This document shows positions 1 through 7,852 of a stretch of DNA of 54,444 nucleotides, piece by piece. Within the stretch, counting starts at the first letter, position 1, and every line of letters starts with the position of its first letter. The position numbers and the translations under genes were made by a program. The DNA is from Rubripirellula obstinata (GTDB lineage Bacteria > Planctomycetota > Planctomycetia > Pirellulales > Pirellulaceae), in the NCBI RefSeq assembly GCF_001642955.1, contig NZ_LWSK01000028.1, forward strand, positions 1 through 54,444, written 5' to 3'. Under the pieces are notes generated by a model. That model was not told the DNA's origin and ran no database searches. It worked only from the letters and a program-made list of their open reading frames with translations.

Positions 1-22
1 TGGTGAGATATAAAGCTGCCAA

Positions 23-42
23 CCGGGGATTTACATCCCCGG
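23..42. repeat. Small perfect hairpin
   Basis: CCGGGGAT, a four-base loop, then ATCCCCGG. It begins a GC-rich gene-free stretch (positions 1-300) with no convincing reading frame. It may be the edge of a dispersed repeat whose remainder lies outside the window. Confidence 0.5.
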
Positions 43-303
43 CAGAGAGCTTCCGGCCCTCCGGGACTATTCACCAGCGTTATGATCGCGGATCGATCAA
101 CGACAATTTGCATTTCTTTGTTCGACTTCCCTCGGGAGGAGTGACGACACCAATCCGGCAGTAATTAATACGACGTCCCCGGCGAAAGCCGACACTTATT
201 CCCCGCTCGCTCCTTAAGCCTCGCTTCATTGGTAGAATCTTTGGTCGTTCGAACTTGAATGGCATCGCAACGGCGGTGTCGTAAAAACCTTCCGTTAGGC
301 GAT

Positions 304-970
304 GCTGGCTTTTGGAACTGTCCCGAAATAACTTTTCGGTTTCACCGTAGCTGGGCACGACGGGGGTCAGTCCATGATTGGCTGTACGCGACTGAGGCCC
401 TGCCGTAACTCGCTCCACTCGCTACGGCCTACTTTTGGAACTGTCCCGGAATAACTTCTCGGTTTTACCGTAGCTGGGCACGACAGGGGTCAGTCCATGA
501 TTGGGCTGTACGCGACTGAGGCCCTGCCGTAACTCGCTCCACTCGCTACGGCCTACTTTTGGAACTGTCCCGAAATAACTTTTCGGTTTTACCGTAGCTG
601 GGCACGACAGGGGTCAGTCCATGATTGGCTGTACGCGACTGAAGCCCTGCCGTAACTCGCTCCACTCGCTACGGCCTACTTTTGGAACTGTCCCGAAATA
701 ACTTTTCGGTTTGCCGTAGCTGGGCACGACAGGGGTCAGTCCATGATTGGCTGTACGCGACTGGAGCCCTGCCGTAACTCGCTCCACTCGCTACGGCCTA
801 CTTTTGGAACTGTCCCGAAATAACTTTTCGGTTTGCCGTAGCTGGGCACGACGGGGGTCAGTCCATGATTGGCTGTACGCGACTGAGGCCCTGCCGTAAC
901 TCGCTCCACTCGCTACGGCCTACTTTTACTGTCCCGAAATAACTTTTCGGTTTTACCGTAGCTGAGCCCG
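304..970. repeat. Tandem array of about 5.4 palindromic units of 122-124 bp
   Basis: The motif GCCCTGCCGTAAC recurs at 397, 521, 644, 766 and 888, so the period is 124, 123, 122 and 122 bp. Each unit contains CTGTCCCGAAATAACTT, CCGTAGCTGGGCACGAC, GGGTCAGTCCATGATTGG, GACTGAGGCCCTGCCG and a tail CTCCACTCGCTACGGCC. GGTCAGTC can pair with GACTGAGGCC and CCGTAGC with GCTACGG, so every unit can form an imperfect hairpin. The last unit is cut short at about 970. Reading frames across the array are artefacts of the repetition. A single related copy with a better palindrome lies at 52599-52695. Confidence 0.9.
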
Positions 971-987
971 ATGGTGCTGACTGGATT

Positions 988-1068
988 GAACCACGGAGAC
1001 ACAGAGGGTCACAGAGAATTTGTTCGCGTCCAACATCGACTCTGTGGTTCTCTGTGCCTCTGTGGTTC
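988..1068. repeat. Palindromic repeat (ACCACGGAGACACAGAGG type)
   Basis: The left arm starts GAACCACGGAGACACAGAG and the right arm ends CTCTGTGCCTCTGTGGTTC. The arms are nearly complementary around a loop of about 40 bases. This resembles a dispersed element that I recall from many planctomycete and other environmental genomes. The window has only this copy. Confidence 0.75.
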
Positions 1069-1202
1069 ATTCTTCACGCTGGATGATCGTTTAACGCTGC
1101 GTTCGGCGTGATGGATGCTTTGGCGTGATGTCAGCACATCGCCTAACATGGTTTTTACGCTAGGCCTTCGCTCTTTGGCAGGCGGGCGTTTGGATGGTGT
1201 AA

Positions 1203-1325
1203 TTTCTCGTACTTCAAACATCGCTCGCCGATGAATCGGAACGAGCGGAATTGGCTGCCGAGCTTGCGCGGAGGGAAGCTGAATACAAACCTAAACTCGA
1301 TTCAATCAATGATTCATTGTTTTAA
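1203..1325 (+). pseudogene. Possible 3' remnant of a gene (about 40 codons, no start)
   Basis: From just after a stop at 1200-1202 the frame reads through a charged helical stretch containing DESERAELAAELARREAEY and ends with TAA at 1323-1325. The composition is protein-like, with alternating Glu/Arg/Ala and no low-complexity nucleotide signature, yet there is no plausible start and the upstream DNA is repeat. I read it as the tail of a gene whose body was lost when the repeats accumulated. It could instead be a chance open frame. I do not recognise the parent family. Confidence 0.3.
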
Positions 1326-1343
1326 GTCGAGCTTTCAATGGTT

Positions 1344-2732
1344 CTATTTAGCCAAACTGACCGCGACGATCTCTTTGTCGTTGCGGATGTAGGCGGTTCG
1401 GTCGGCGTACGCGGGGTGACTCCAAACGACATCGCGGCCGAACGCTTCGCCGGTCGGTTCGAGTACGTGAAAGCTGCCCAAGTTTTCGTATTGGTCACGC
1501 GTGAGCTTGGCGATTTGCAGGTCACCCAGTTCCGTGAATATCAAATAGCGATCGGTCTCTCCCATTCGAGTCAAGAAACAGGTTCCGTGCTTGATGAAAC
1601 GCTTTTCGTCGGGTCGGGTTGCTTCAAAGGTTTTCCACAAACGAGTACCGTCGTTCGCGTCGACCGCGATCAGTGAACCCTTGTTGCAATCGGCTCCGTA
1701 GATGATGCCGTCGACAAACATCGGTGTTGAGTTTGCACAGTGAACGGCTTCATTGTTTTCGCTTCGCCATACTTCTTTTGCAGTAATGGAATCATCGCTA
1801 GATTCGTCGTTCGCAGTACCGCTAAGTTCGATCAACACGGCTGCGTATTGAATTCCGCTGACGTACATTTTGTTTCCATCGACCATGGGGCGATTGATGG
1901 ACATCTCGTAACTGGGTTTGATTGGGATCGTCCAATGCTGACTTCCGTCGGTCGGGTCCAAGCTGGTAACTGCGGTCGGGTGATAGACCATTAATTGTCG
2001 CTTGCCACCGAAGTCGACGATTGACGGTGGACAGTATCCCGCTGTGTCGTCGATTGCTTTCCACTTCACTTCACCCGTCATCTTGTCCATCGCGACGACC
2101 GCTTGTCCGTCGCCACCAACCATCGTGTAAAGCAAGTCGCCTTCGATCAAAGGGTGTGCAGAAAAACCCCACAACGGAACTTCCGCTGAAAAGTCGGCGG
2201 TCAAGCTTTTCTTCCAGATCAAACTTCCGTCGTTGATATCCAGGCATCGTAGATCGCCTTGGCTGCCGAGGATGTAGACGCGATCTTCGTCAATCGTGGG
2301 CGTGCAACGCGGGCCGGCGGGGTAAGAAATGTTGTAAACGCATTCGTAAGTGTGTTCCCAAATCGGTTCACCTGTTTGCTGGTCCAACGCCATTAACCGT
2401 TCGTTGCCCGAAAGGCTGACCCGAGATGTGGGATGATTGAAAGCCGAGCCTGACGCTTTGACGTAATCGAAGACGAAAACTTTTCCATCGGAAACCGCTG
2501 GTCCCGCGTAGCCGCCTTCCACGGGCGTTCTCCATTTGATTTCCAAGCCGTCCTCTGGGATCTGATCGATTACGCCCGTTTCGCGATAGACTCCATCGCG
2601 ATCATTCCCCATCCACCCGCGCCATTCGTCGGCCGCGGAATGCTTGGAATCAGTCACCAAGCCGATCGCGATGAAGAGGCAAAAGAACGTCAAATTTGTG
2701 AATAATCGATCTCGCATCGTGTTCTCTTGCAT
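1344..2732 (-). CDS. Secreted PQQ-type beta-propeller protein
   Basis: The 462-residue protein starts with a signal peptide; the second Met (2717, MRDRLFTNL) fits it better than the first. After it come repeated propeller blades of the PQQ/BamB type, each with the pattern A/CLD-x-x-(T/D)G-x-x-x-W: LMALDQQTGEPIWEH, LRCLDINDGSLIWKK, VVAMDKMTGEVKWKA, VTSLDPTDGSQHWTI and LIAVDANDGTRLWKT. The blades lie between about residues 90 and 370. Such proteins are abundant in planctomycetes and most have no proven enzymatic role. There is no lipobox, so it is probably periplasmic. It is transcribed away from its neighbour at 2834, with about 100 bp between them. A quinoprotein dehydrogenase is less likely because the usual catalytic residues and length are absent. 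Confidence 0.85.
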   Translation of the reverse strand: MQENTMRDRLFTNLTFFCLFIAIGLVTDSKHSAADEWRGWMGNDRDGVYRETGVIDQIPEDGLEIKWRTPVEGGYAGPAVSDGKVFVFDYVKASGSAFNHPTSRVSLSGNERLMALDQQTGEPIWEHTYECVYNISYPAGPRCTPTIDEDRVYILGSQGDLRCLDINDGSLIWKKSLTADFSAEVPLWGFSAHPLIEGDLLYTMVGGDGQAVVAMDKMTGEVKWKAIDDTAGYCPPSIVDFGGKRQLMVYHPTAVTSLDPTDGSQHWTIPIKPSYEMSINRPMVDGNKMYVSGIQYAAVLIELSGTANDESSDDSITAKEVWRSENNEAVHCANSTPMFVDGIIYGADCNKGSLIAVDANDGTRLWKTFEATRPDEKRFIKHGTCFLTRMGETDRYLIFTELGDLQIAKLTRDQYENLGSFHVLEPTGEAFGRDVVWSHPAYADRTAYIRNDKEIVAVSLAK

Positions 2733-2833
2733 TTAAAAGGTTGGGGTATGCCGGTCGCATGATGACAGGCGTGCCATGAAGTATAGAATCTGTGAGGCAA
2801 AATCGGCACACCCCACGGAAATAAGAGACAACA

Positions 2834-3358
2834 TTGAGTTCATCCAGACTATTGCTGATGCGTCACGCCAAGAGCGACTGGGACGACCGTTCTCTTTCGG
2901 ATCACGATCGACCGCTGAATCGACGCGGCAAAGGTGACGCACCACGGATGGCCAGGTGGCTGCATTCGATTGATTCGGTTCCCGATGTGATTCTTTGTTC
3001 GTCTGCAACGCGAACGATGCAGACGGCTGATTTGATGTTGCCGCTTTGGGAAAACCGACCCAAGTTGACCGTCTGCGAGAGCCTGTATCTTTCGAGTCCC
3101 GAAACGATTTTCAATTTGATCGGCGAAGCACTTCAGTCCACATCTCGCTTGCTGGTCATCGCACACAATCCTGGCATCTCTTCGATCACCAGTCACTTGG
3201 CCGATCAGTCGATTCAAATGCCAACGGCCGCCGTCGCTGTCTTTGCCGGTCAGGATGCAGAAGCGGATCAGGCGAATCGTTGGCAGTACCAAACCTGGAT
3301 GCGTCCCAAGGCTCTGCCTTCGCTTGATGACACCCAAACGGATTCTCAATCGCTGTGA
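2834..3358 (+). CDS. SixA-like phosphohistidine phosphatase
   Basis: This 174-residue member of the histidine phosphatase superfamily has the catalytic motif RHAKSDW (R10, H11), a conserved arginine in SSATR (R60) and the second catalytic histidine in IAHNPG (H111). RHAKSDW and the short length point to the SixA branch, which removes phosphate from histidine phosphotransfer domains in E. coli. The substrate here is unknown. The start is TTG at 2834. The stop overlaps the GTG start of the metallophosphoesterase at 3355 by four bases, so the two are probably translationally coupled. An acidic C-terminal tail of about 25 residues follows the domain. Confidence 0.85.
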   Translation: MSSSRLLLMRHAKSDWDDRSLSDHDRPLNRRGKGDAPRMARWLHSIDSVPDVILCSSATRTMQTADLMLPLWENRPKLTVCESLYLSSPETIFNLIGEALQSTSRLLVIAHNPGISSITSHLADQSIQMPTAAVAVFAGQDAEADQANRWQYQTWMRPKALPSLDDTQTDSQSL

Positions 3359-4554
3359 TCTCCGTAACGATTTGGCGGATCGTCTTGATCGCGGTGTTCT
3401 TCGGGCACTTTGGTTTGATGCTGTCGCTGTACAACCGCATCAACGGCGTCGGGATGGCTCGGCGGACCGTCAAGCGAATCGTGAAGGTGATGTTTCTGTA
3501 CACGATTTTGTTGCCACCGATTGTGTGGTGGTTGAATCAACAAGCACTGTCCGATCGATGGATGGGCCAGGTGGCTGTCATTCGCGGTGACGGTGATGCG
3601 TCGTTGCCTTTGGCTTTGATCGGATATGGAATCGTTTGCCTGGCTGCCTACGTCGTGCTTGGCATTCCGTGGTTGATCTTTCGTCCGATCTTTGGTTTGG
3701 AATGGGTGAAGGTCAAAAAGAAAAGTGAAGTGGTTTCCGTGGACCGCGTTTGCAATGTGCCATTGGCTCTAACAAAGAAATGCAAGATTGAATCGCGCCT
3801 GCCGCTAAATCAATTGTTTGAACTTTCAATCGACACGATTGAATTGCCCGTGGTCGGTTTGCCGCTGGCTTTGGATGGCTACAAAATAGCCCAGTTGTCA
3901 GACATTCATTTGACCGGCGACGTGCATCCCGACTTTGCTCGCTATGCGGTCCAACGAGCGACCGCGTGGGGGCCGGACCTGATGGCGATCACGGGCGACA
4001 TTATCGACAAGCAATCCTGCATCGACTGGTTGGGCGACATTTTTGGCGCAGCCGAGGCGACCGACGGTTGCTATTACGTGTTGGGAAATCATGACACGCG
4101 GGTGGTTGATTCTTGGCAAACTCGCGAAGCGATGGATCGAGCCGGTTGGACGGACTTGGGAAGCCGTAGTTTACGAACTAATCTTCGAGGTGTGCCGACG
4201 TTGATGATCGGCAACGAACATCCATGGTATGAACGACCGGTGATCCAGCAAAAGGGTGAAGAAGAGTTTCGGTTTTTGGTCAGCCATAGTCCCGATCAAA
4301 TCGGTTGGGCACGACGCCACGACGTCCAATTGATGTTGGCCGGCCACACGCACGGCGGCCAAGGAAGATTGCCACTGGCGGGACCGCTGCTAAGCCCCAG
4401 TTACCACGGCAGTCGTTTCGCATCGGGTGACTTCTTCAAACCGCCAACGACGATGCACGTTAGCCGCGGGTTATGCGGCACTCACTTGTTGAGAATCAAT
4501 TGCCGACCTGAACTGTCGCTGTTGGTGTTAAGACGTGCTGGCGGTCCGGGATAG
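3355..4554 (+). CDS. Membrane-anchored metallophosphoesterase
   Basis: The 399-residue protein has about three hydrophobic helices in its first 125 residues (RIVLIAVFFGHFGLML, VMFLYTILLPPIVWWL, LIGYGIVCLAAYVVLGIPW) followed by a calcineurin-like phosphoesterase domain. All metal-binding motifs are present: SDIH (about residue 182), GDIID (215), GNHD (244), a HSPD motif and AGHTHGGQ (329). Proteins of this build (YkuE/YaeI-like) hydrolyse phosphodiesters such as UDP-diacylglucosamine or other lipid-linked substrates; which one applies here cannot be told. The GTG start overlaps the upstream SixA-like stop. Confidence 0.88.
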   Translation: MISVTIWRIVLIAVFFGHFGLMLSLYNRINGVGMARRTVKRIVKVMFLYTILLPPIVWWLNQQALSDRWMGQVAVIRGDGDASLPLALIGYGIVCLAAYVVLGIPWLIFRPIFGLEWVKVKKKSEVVSVDRVCNVPLALTKKCKIESRLPLNQLFELSIDTIELPVVGLPLALDGYKIAQLSDIHLTGDVHPDFARYAVQRATAWGPDLMAITGDIIDKQSCIDWLGDIFGAAEATDGCYYVLGNHDTRVVDSWQTREAMDRAGWTDLGSRSLRTNLRGVPTLMIGNEHPWYERPVIQQKGEEEFRFLVSHSPDQIGWARRHDVQLMLAGHTHGGQGRLPLAGPLLSPSYHGSRFASGDFFKPPTTMHVSRGLCGTHLLRINCRPELSLLVLRRAGGPG

Positions 4555-4572
4555 CGTTTAACGCAAACCAGA

Positions 4573-4608
4573 CATGGCAGCAAACGGCACCTGCCGCTCG
4601 CTGCCATG
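4573..4608. other. Intergenic stem-loop between convergent genes
   Basis: CATGGCAGC and GCTGCCATG form a perfect 9-bp stem around an 18-base loop. It lies between the converging ends of the metallophosphoesterase and hsp20 genes. No T tract follows on either strand, so it is at best a weak or factor-dependent terminator. Confidence 0.45.
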
Positions 4609-4630
4609 ATGCAATCATTGTCGCTGGTTT

Positions 4631-5068
4631 CTAATCGACTTTGACTTCGATCTTTCGCGGCAGCACTTCCGGGCGTTTTTGCAGGCGAACTTGTAGTTGC
4701 CCCTGAGAATAACTTGCCTGGATCGTTTCGGAATCGACGGTGTCGGGCACCTTGATCGACCGAGACATTTCGCCCCAGACTCGCTCGTCATGCCGATAGC
4801 TACGGCCTTCGTGATCAGGGCGTTCCCGTTTGGCTTCGATCTTCAATTGTCCTTTGTCGAACGTGACTTCAACATCGTCCATCGAAACGCCAGGCAATTC
4901 GATGTCAACGCCGAACAAACCTTCCTCTTCCCAAACCGAAACCGGTGGTGCCCAACTACGTCGTTTTGCTCCATTGGCGGGTGAGAAAAGTTGGTCAAAG
5001 AGTCCTTCCAAGTCATGCCCCACGGCATCAAGTGCTTGATTTGCGAAGGTGCGTGTTTGATTGTTCAT
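4631..5068 (-). CDS. Hsp20 / alpha-crystallin small heat-shock protein
   Basis: The 145-residue protein has an N-terminal arm of about 45 residues, then the alpha-crystallin domain (WEEEGLFGVDIELPGV, DVEVTFDKGQLKIEAKR, the R/GE-rich loop, ASYSQGQLQVRLQKR) and a C-terminal tail ending RKIEVKVD, which carries the I-x-V type anchoring motif. Such ATP-independent holdases form oligomers that bind unfolding proteins. I looked for a CIRCE-type inverted repeat (TTAGCACTC) upstream and found none, so any heat control must work another way. Confidence 0.92.
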   Translation of the reverse strand: MNNQTRTFANQALDAVGHDLEGLFDQLFSPANGAKRRSWAPPVSVWEEEGLFGVDIELPGVSMDDVEVTFDKGQLKIEAKRERPDHEGRSYRHDERVWGEMSRSIKVPDTVDSETIQASYSQGQLQVRLQKRPEVLPRKIEVKVD

Positions 5069-5289
5069 CGTATAGATCTCCTGTGTTCAAAACGTTATTG
5101 GCCAATCAACCGCCGCCAATCTGATCTAAACCAGGCTGTCACTTTGGCGGTGATCAATCTGGTTAACCCCATAATGCAACGGGCGTGCCAATGATTGGCT
5201 CATGCAACCATTTCTTTGCACCGGAGTATCACTTGAAAACGCCACCCATTTCCCCGAACAAACCAACCCCACCAATCGTCGCTGCTGAT

Positions 5290-5658
5290 TTACACATGAA
5301 CACACAGCTCGATCCAGTTGCCGTCGGGGTCGCTAACAAATGTCTGCATCGCTCCGTCGGGTCGGATTTTGCGAGGCAACCACTTTGCACCGGCGGCATC
5401 GAAACGGGCTTCCCATTCGTCTAGCGAATCCACCGCGATCGCGAAATGTCCGCCGCGGTGATGAGAATGAACGGGATCAGATCGATCGCCGATCAGATGC
5501 AGTTCTTGGGTGATCCCAAGTCGAAACCAGGCACCCGGAAAATTGAACGCGGGGCGATCGAGTGGTGGAAAGCCCATCACGTCGCGATAAAAGACGACGC
5601 TGATTTCTACATCAGCGACATGCAAGGCGACGTGGTCAAGTTGTTTAACGTTGCTCAT
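5290..5658 (-). CDS. VOC-family (glyoxalase-fold) protein
   Basis: The protein has about 122 residues and two beta-alpha-beta-beta-beta modules typical of vicinal oxygen chelate proteins. Possible metal ligands are the His in QLDHVALHV near the N terminus, the His in GGHFAIAVDSL and the Glu in WIELCVHV at the C terminus. PDGNWIEL is a common signature of this family. Length and motifs do not separate a dioxygenase, an isomerase or an antibiotic-binding protein. I chose the Met at 5658 (MSNVKQLDHV) over the one three codons earlier. It stands alone. Confidence 0.8.
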   Translation of the reverse strand: MSNVKQLDHVALHVADVEISVVFYRDVMGFPPLDRPAFNFPGAWFRLGITQELHLIGDRSDPVHSHHRGGHFAIAVDSLDEWEARFDAAGAKWLPRKIRPDGAMQTFVSDPDGNWIELCVHV

Positions 5659-5683
5659 AAAGAACAAGGATAACGTAAACGAA

Positions 5684-5718
5684 ACAAGCCGAGAATCAGT
5701 GATCCTCGGCTTGTAAAA
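5684..5718 (-). terminator. Stem-loop, possible terminator
   Basis: ACAAGCCGAG and CTCGGCTTGT form a perfect 10-bp stem with an 11-base loop at 5684-5714. On the minus strand it is followed by TTCGTTT, and on the plus strand by AAAAAC. It lies downstream of the leftward LTxxQ gene that ends at 5806, so it could end that transcript. Confidence 0.5.
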
Positions 5719-5725
5719 ACTGGAA

Positions 5726-5795
5726 TGTAGAACGGAATCGATTCCGTTGCATGGCGGGCGTGGTTCGCAGAAAACGGAACAAGTTCTGTGCTACG
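5726..5795. repeat. Degenerate palindrome (GTAGAACGGAAT family)
   Basis: TGTAGAACGGAATCGATTCC is followed about 25 bases later by a decayed complement ending GTTCTGTGCTACG. The arms are recognisably related to the cleaner copy at 50913-50983. It sits directly after the stop of the LTxxQ gene. Confidence 0.55.
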
Positions 5796-5805
5796 TCGGG
5801 CTCTG

Positions 5806-6621
5806 TTATTCGCTTTCTGGGCGGTTGCGTTTGCCGCCGCGGCGCCCCTCTTGGCCGCCACGTCCGCCGCCTCTGCCCATTCTTTCAGGCATCTCGAATG
5901 GGTCGCCTTTCATTTCTTCAAACTTTGCTTTCTGATCTGATGTCAGAACTCCCAAAACTTTTTCTTCCATCTCCTTGCGAATCTCCATCATCTTTTCTCG
6001 CATGCCGTTGCGGTCGCCACCGGAAAACATCTCACGCATTTTTTCCCGCATGCCATCTTGTAGCGAATCTCGCACTTCCTTTAGCTCCTGCTGTTGCTGT
6101 TCTGTGATCCCAAGCTTCTCAGCGACATCAGATTGACTGAGTGCTCGAGCGCCCTGGACTTGAAGTGCAATCTGTTCGGCTCGTTCGATCTGCTGCGGCA
6201 ACAGCACCTCCTCAAGTTGCTCTTTCATCTCAGCAATTCGTTCAGCTTGCTCTTTCTGCATCTTCTTAAAGAAAGCGGATCGATCATCTTCACTCATTTC
6301 GCGGAAATTGAGGCCTTCGGGTCGCTTGGGACGACTAGCTTCCGACAGTTTCTTGATCGCCTCCATCTGTTCGTCGGTGATCTTCAGTTCTTCACGGACT
6401 TCTTTGCTACGAAGCAATCCGCTGATCGGATCACCACCGCCGGGGCCGCCCCCCGGACCACCAAAGCCACCACCACCAAAACCACCACCACCAAAGCCGC
6501 CACCTCCACGACGTCCGTTTTCTCTGCGGCCTCTTTCGTCTTGGGCACTAGAAGGAGGGCAAAACGCGGCGATAGCCAAAGTGACGCCGATCAGAGCAAC
6601 GAGCGAAGATGTGAATTTCAT
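5806..6621 (-). CDS. Secreted glycine-rich LTxxQ-motif protein
   Basis: Taking the Met at 6621 (MKFTSSLVALIGVTLAIAAF) gives a clear signal peptide ending near PPSSAQ. A Gly/Arg/Pro segment follows, made of repeated GGGGF and GGPGGG. Then comes an alpha-helical, highly charged region with three LTxxQ-like motifs: KITDEQMEAIKKL, GITEQQQQELKEV and LTSDQKAKFEEM. The tail is again Gly/Arg-rich. The helical part resembles CpxP/Spy-type periplasmic proteins, although many planctomycete proteins share these motifs without known function. The upstream in-frame Met at 6660 would bury the signal peptide. Confidence 0.75.
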   Translation of the reverse strand: MKFTSSLVALIGVTLAIAAFCPPSSAQDERGRRENGRRGGGGFGGGGFGGGGFGGPGGGPGGGDPISGLLRSKEVREELKITDEQMEAIKKLSEASRPKRPEGLNFREMSEDDRSAFFKKMQKEQAERIAEMKEQLEEVLLPQQIERAEQIALQVQGARALSQSDVAEKLGITEQQQQELKEVRDSLQDGMREKMREMFSGGDRNGMREKMMEIRKEMEEKVLGVLTSDQKAKFEEMKGDPFEMPERMGRGGGRGGQEGRRGGKRNRPESE

Positions 6622-6823
6622 TTTCGATTCTTTCCACGAATGTGATAGAGAAGTGAACAACTAAACGTTCCAGCGATGAAACCAACGGAATGATGCTAGG
6701 TTTCGCGAATTCTGATCAGAAAACTCGGTACCAGAACTTAACATGTTTGCCGCGATGGCTCGTTCTAATGCCTCCATCCCGGGCCGATTGACGCCAGGAT
6801 GCCGGTTTTGTTACGAAACGGGA

Positions 6824-7852
6824 ATGAATCGTACGCAAAAGCCCGCTGAAACCCTCTGTCGCTCCGCAACGTCATGGTCGCCTTGGATGGTCTCAGCGAT
6901 TCGATTGGTCTTCATTTTGGTCAGCATGTCTGTGACAGCCCAAGGCCAATTGACGATCACGAATCCAAACAGTGTCGATCAGGTACACGCAAAGTCATCG
7001 GTGCATTTGAATCATCGATCCAACGCGAGCGTCGTCACCGCATCGCACAACCACGGGATTCAAATTCATGTCACCACCATCAAGCTGATGGTCGATGAGG
7101 AAACCAGAAACTCGATTTACCGGAATGTCGGAGCCCCAGGTTTCTCGATTCAAACTTCAGTCGATCCGTTGCCGCCTATCGAACTTACTGGCGAGAGTTC
7201 GTCGACGATGAAAATTGCGACGATCGGCAACGCGATCCAAAGCACCGTTGCGATTCGCTCGCCAACGACCTGCGCAATGGCAGTCGTTGATCGGTCCGTT
7301 TCCGACCAAATCCTTTCCCAGATAGGTCAAGCCGATCCAACGTCGATCAAGCGATCGCCCGCGATGATGTTGATCAACGGAAATGTCGCTGAGATGAATG
7401 ACGTGGTCGAACGTCCCTATGTCATCGGCTTTGACGCGTCCACCGCAAGCGGCACAGTCGAAACGTTTGAAGAAGGCATGAAGATTCGCATGCTGGCCGT
7501 ATCGGAAAAAGAATCGATGCGGTTTACGGCCCAAATCAATTCTTCGGCGATCACCAGCGTTAAACAAATCAAGTTGCCGCAGAGTTCGGAAAAGACAGCT
7601 CTAGATCAGACACCCGTGATTCAAGTTCCCGTCCAGCAAACGCAATCGGTCAATGTCTCGGCAACCTTATCAGCCAACCAGTGTTTGCTTATCGATCCTT
7701 TTATCACTGCAACACTTACCACAACGCAGCAGTCGCCAACGCCCATGCTTGGGAAAATCCCCTACATCGGCAAGAGCTTTTCTAGCGAGACTGCCGTGCA
7801 AGTAGATCGTCATGTTTTATTGTTCATGTTGCCATCGACGGTCGGCGAATGA
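6824..7852 (+). CDS. Solitary secretin-domain-like protein
   Basis: The frame opens at 6743, but MNRTQKP at 6824 is a better start; a hydrophobic segment (MVSAIRLVFILVSMSVTAQG) follows about 25 residues later. The body looks like a divergent secretin domain: RSPAMMLINGNVAEMNDV resembles the SPRVxVxNG strand, GMKIRMLAVSE the GxxLxVxP strand, and the C terminus MLGKIPYIGKSFSSETAV...HVLLFMLPSTV matches the usual P-x-LG-x-IP-x-LG-x-x-F...LLIFITP ending. The central GGL loop of true secretins is missing. The gene overlaps the following amidohydrolase by ATGA. Its role is unknown; it may be a pore component or a degenerate paralogue of the full secretin at 37053. Confidence 0.55.
   Translation: MNRTQKPAETLCRSATSWSPWMVSAIRLVFILVSMSVTAQGQLTITNPNSVDQVHAKSSVHLNHRSNASVVTASHNHGIQIHVTTIKLMVDEETRNSIYRNVGAPGFSIQTSVDPLPPIELTGESSSTMKIATIGNAIQSTVAIRSPTTCAMAVVDRSVSDQILSQIGQADPTSIKRSPAMMLINGNVAEMNDVVERPYVIGFDASTASGTVETFEEGMKIRMLAVSEKESMRFTAQINSSAITSVKQIKLPQSSEKTALDQTPVIQVPVQQTQSVNVSATLSANQCLLIDPFITATLTTTQQSPTPMLGKIPYIGKSFSSETAVQVDRHVLLFMLPSTVGE

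Noticed and set aside
80-418. 112-codon frame at the left end
   Set aside because: It runs into the tandem array and its composition follows the repeat.
304-970. CRISPR array
   Set aside because: The whole unit repeats with no unique spacers, and the period is 122-124 bp.
5069-5289. CIRCE element upstream of hsp20
   Set aside because: No TTAGCACTC inverted repeat is present.
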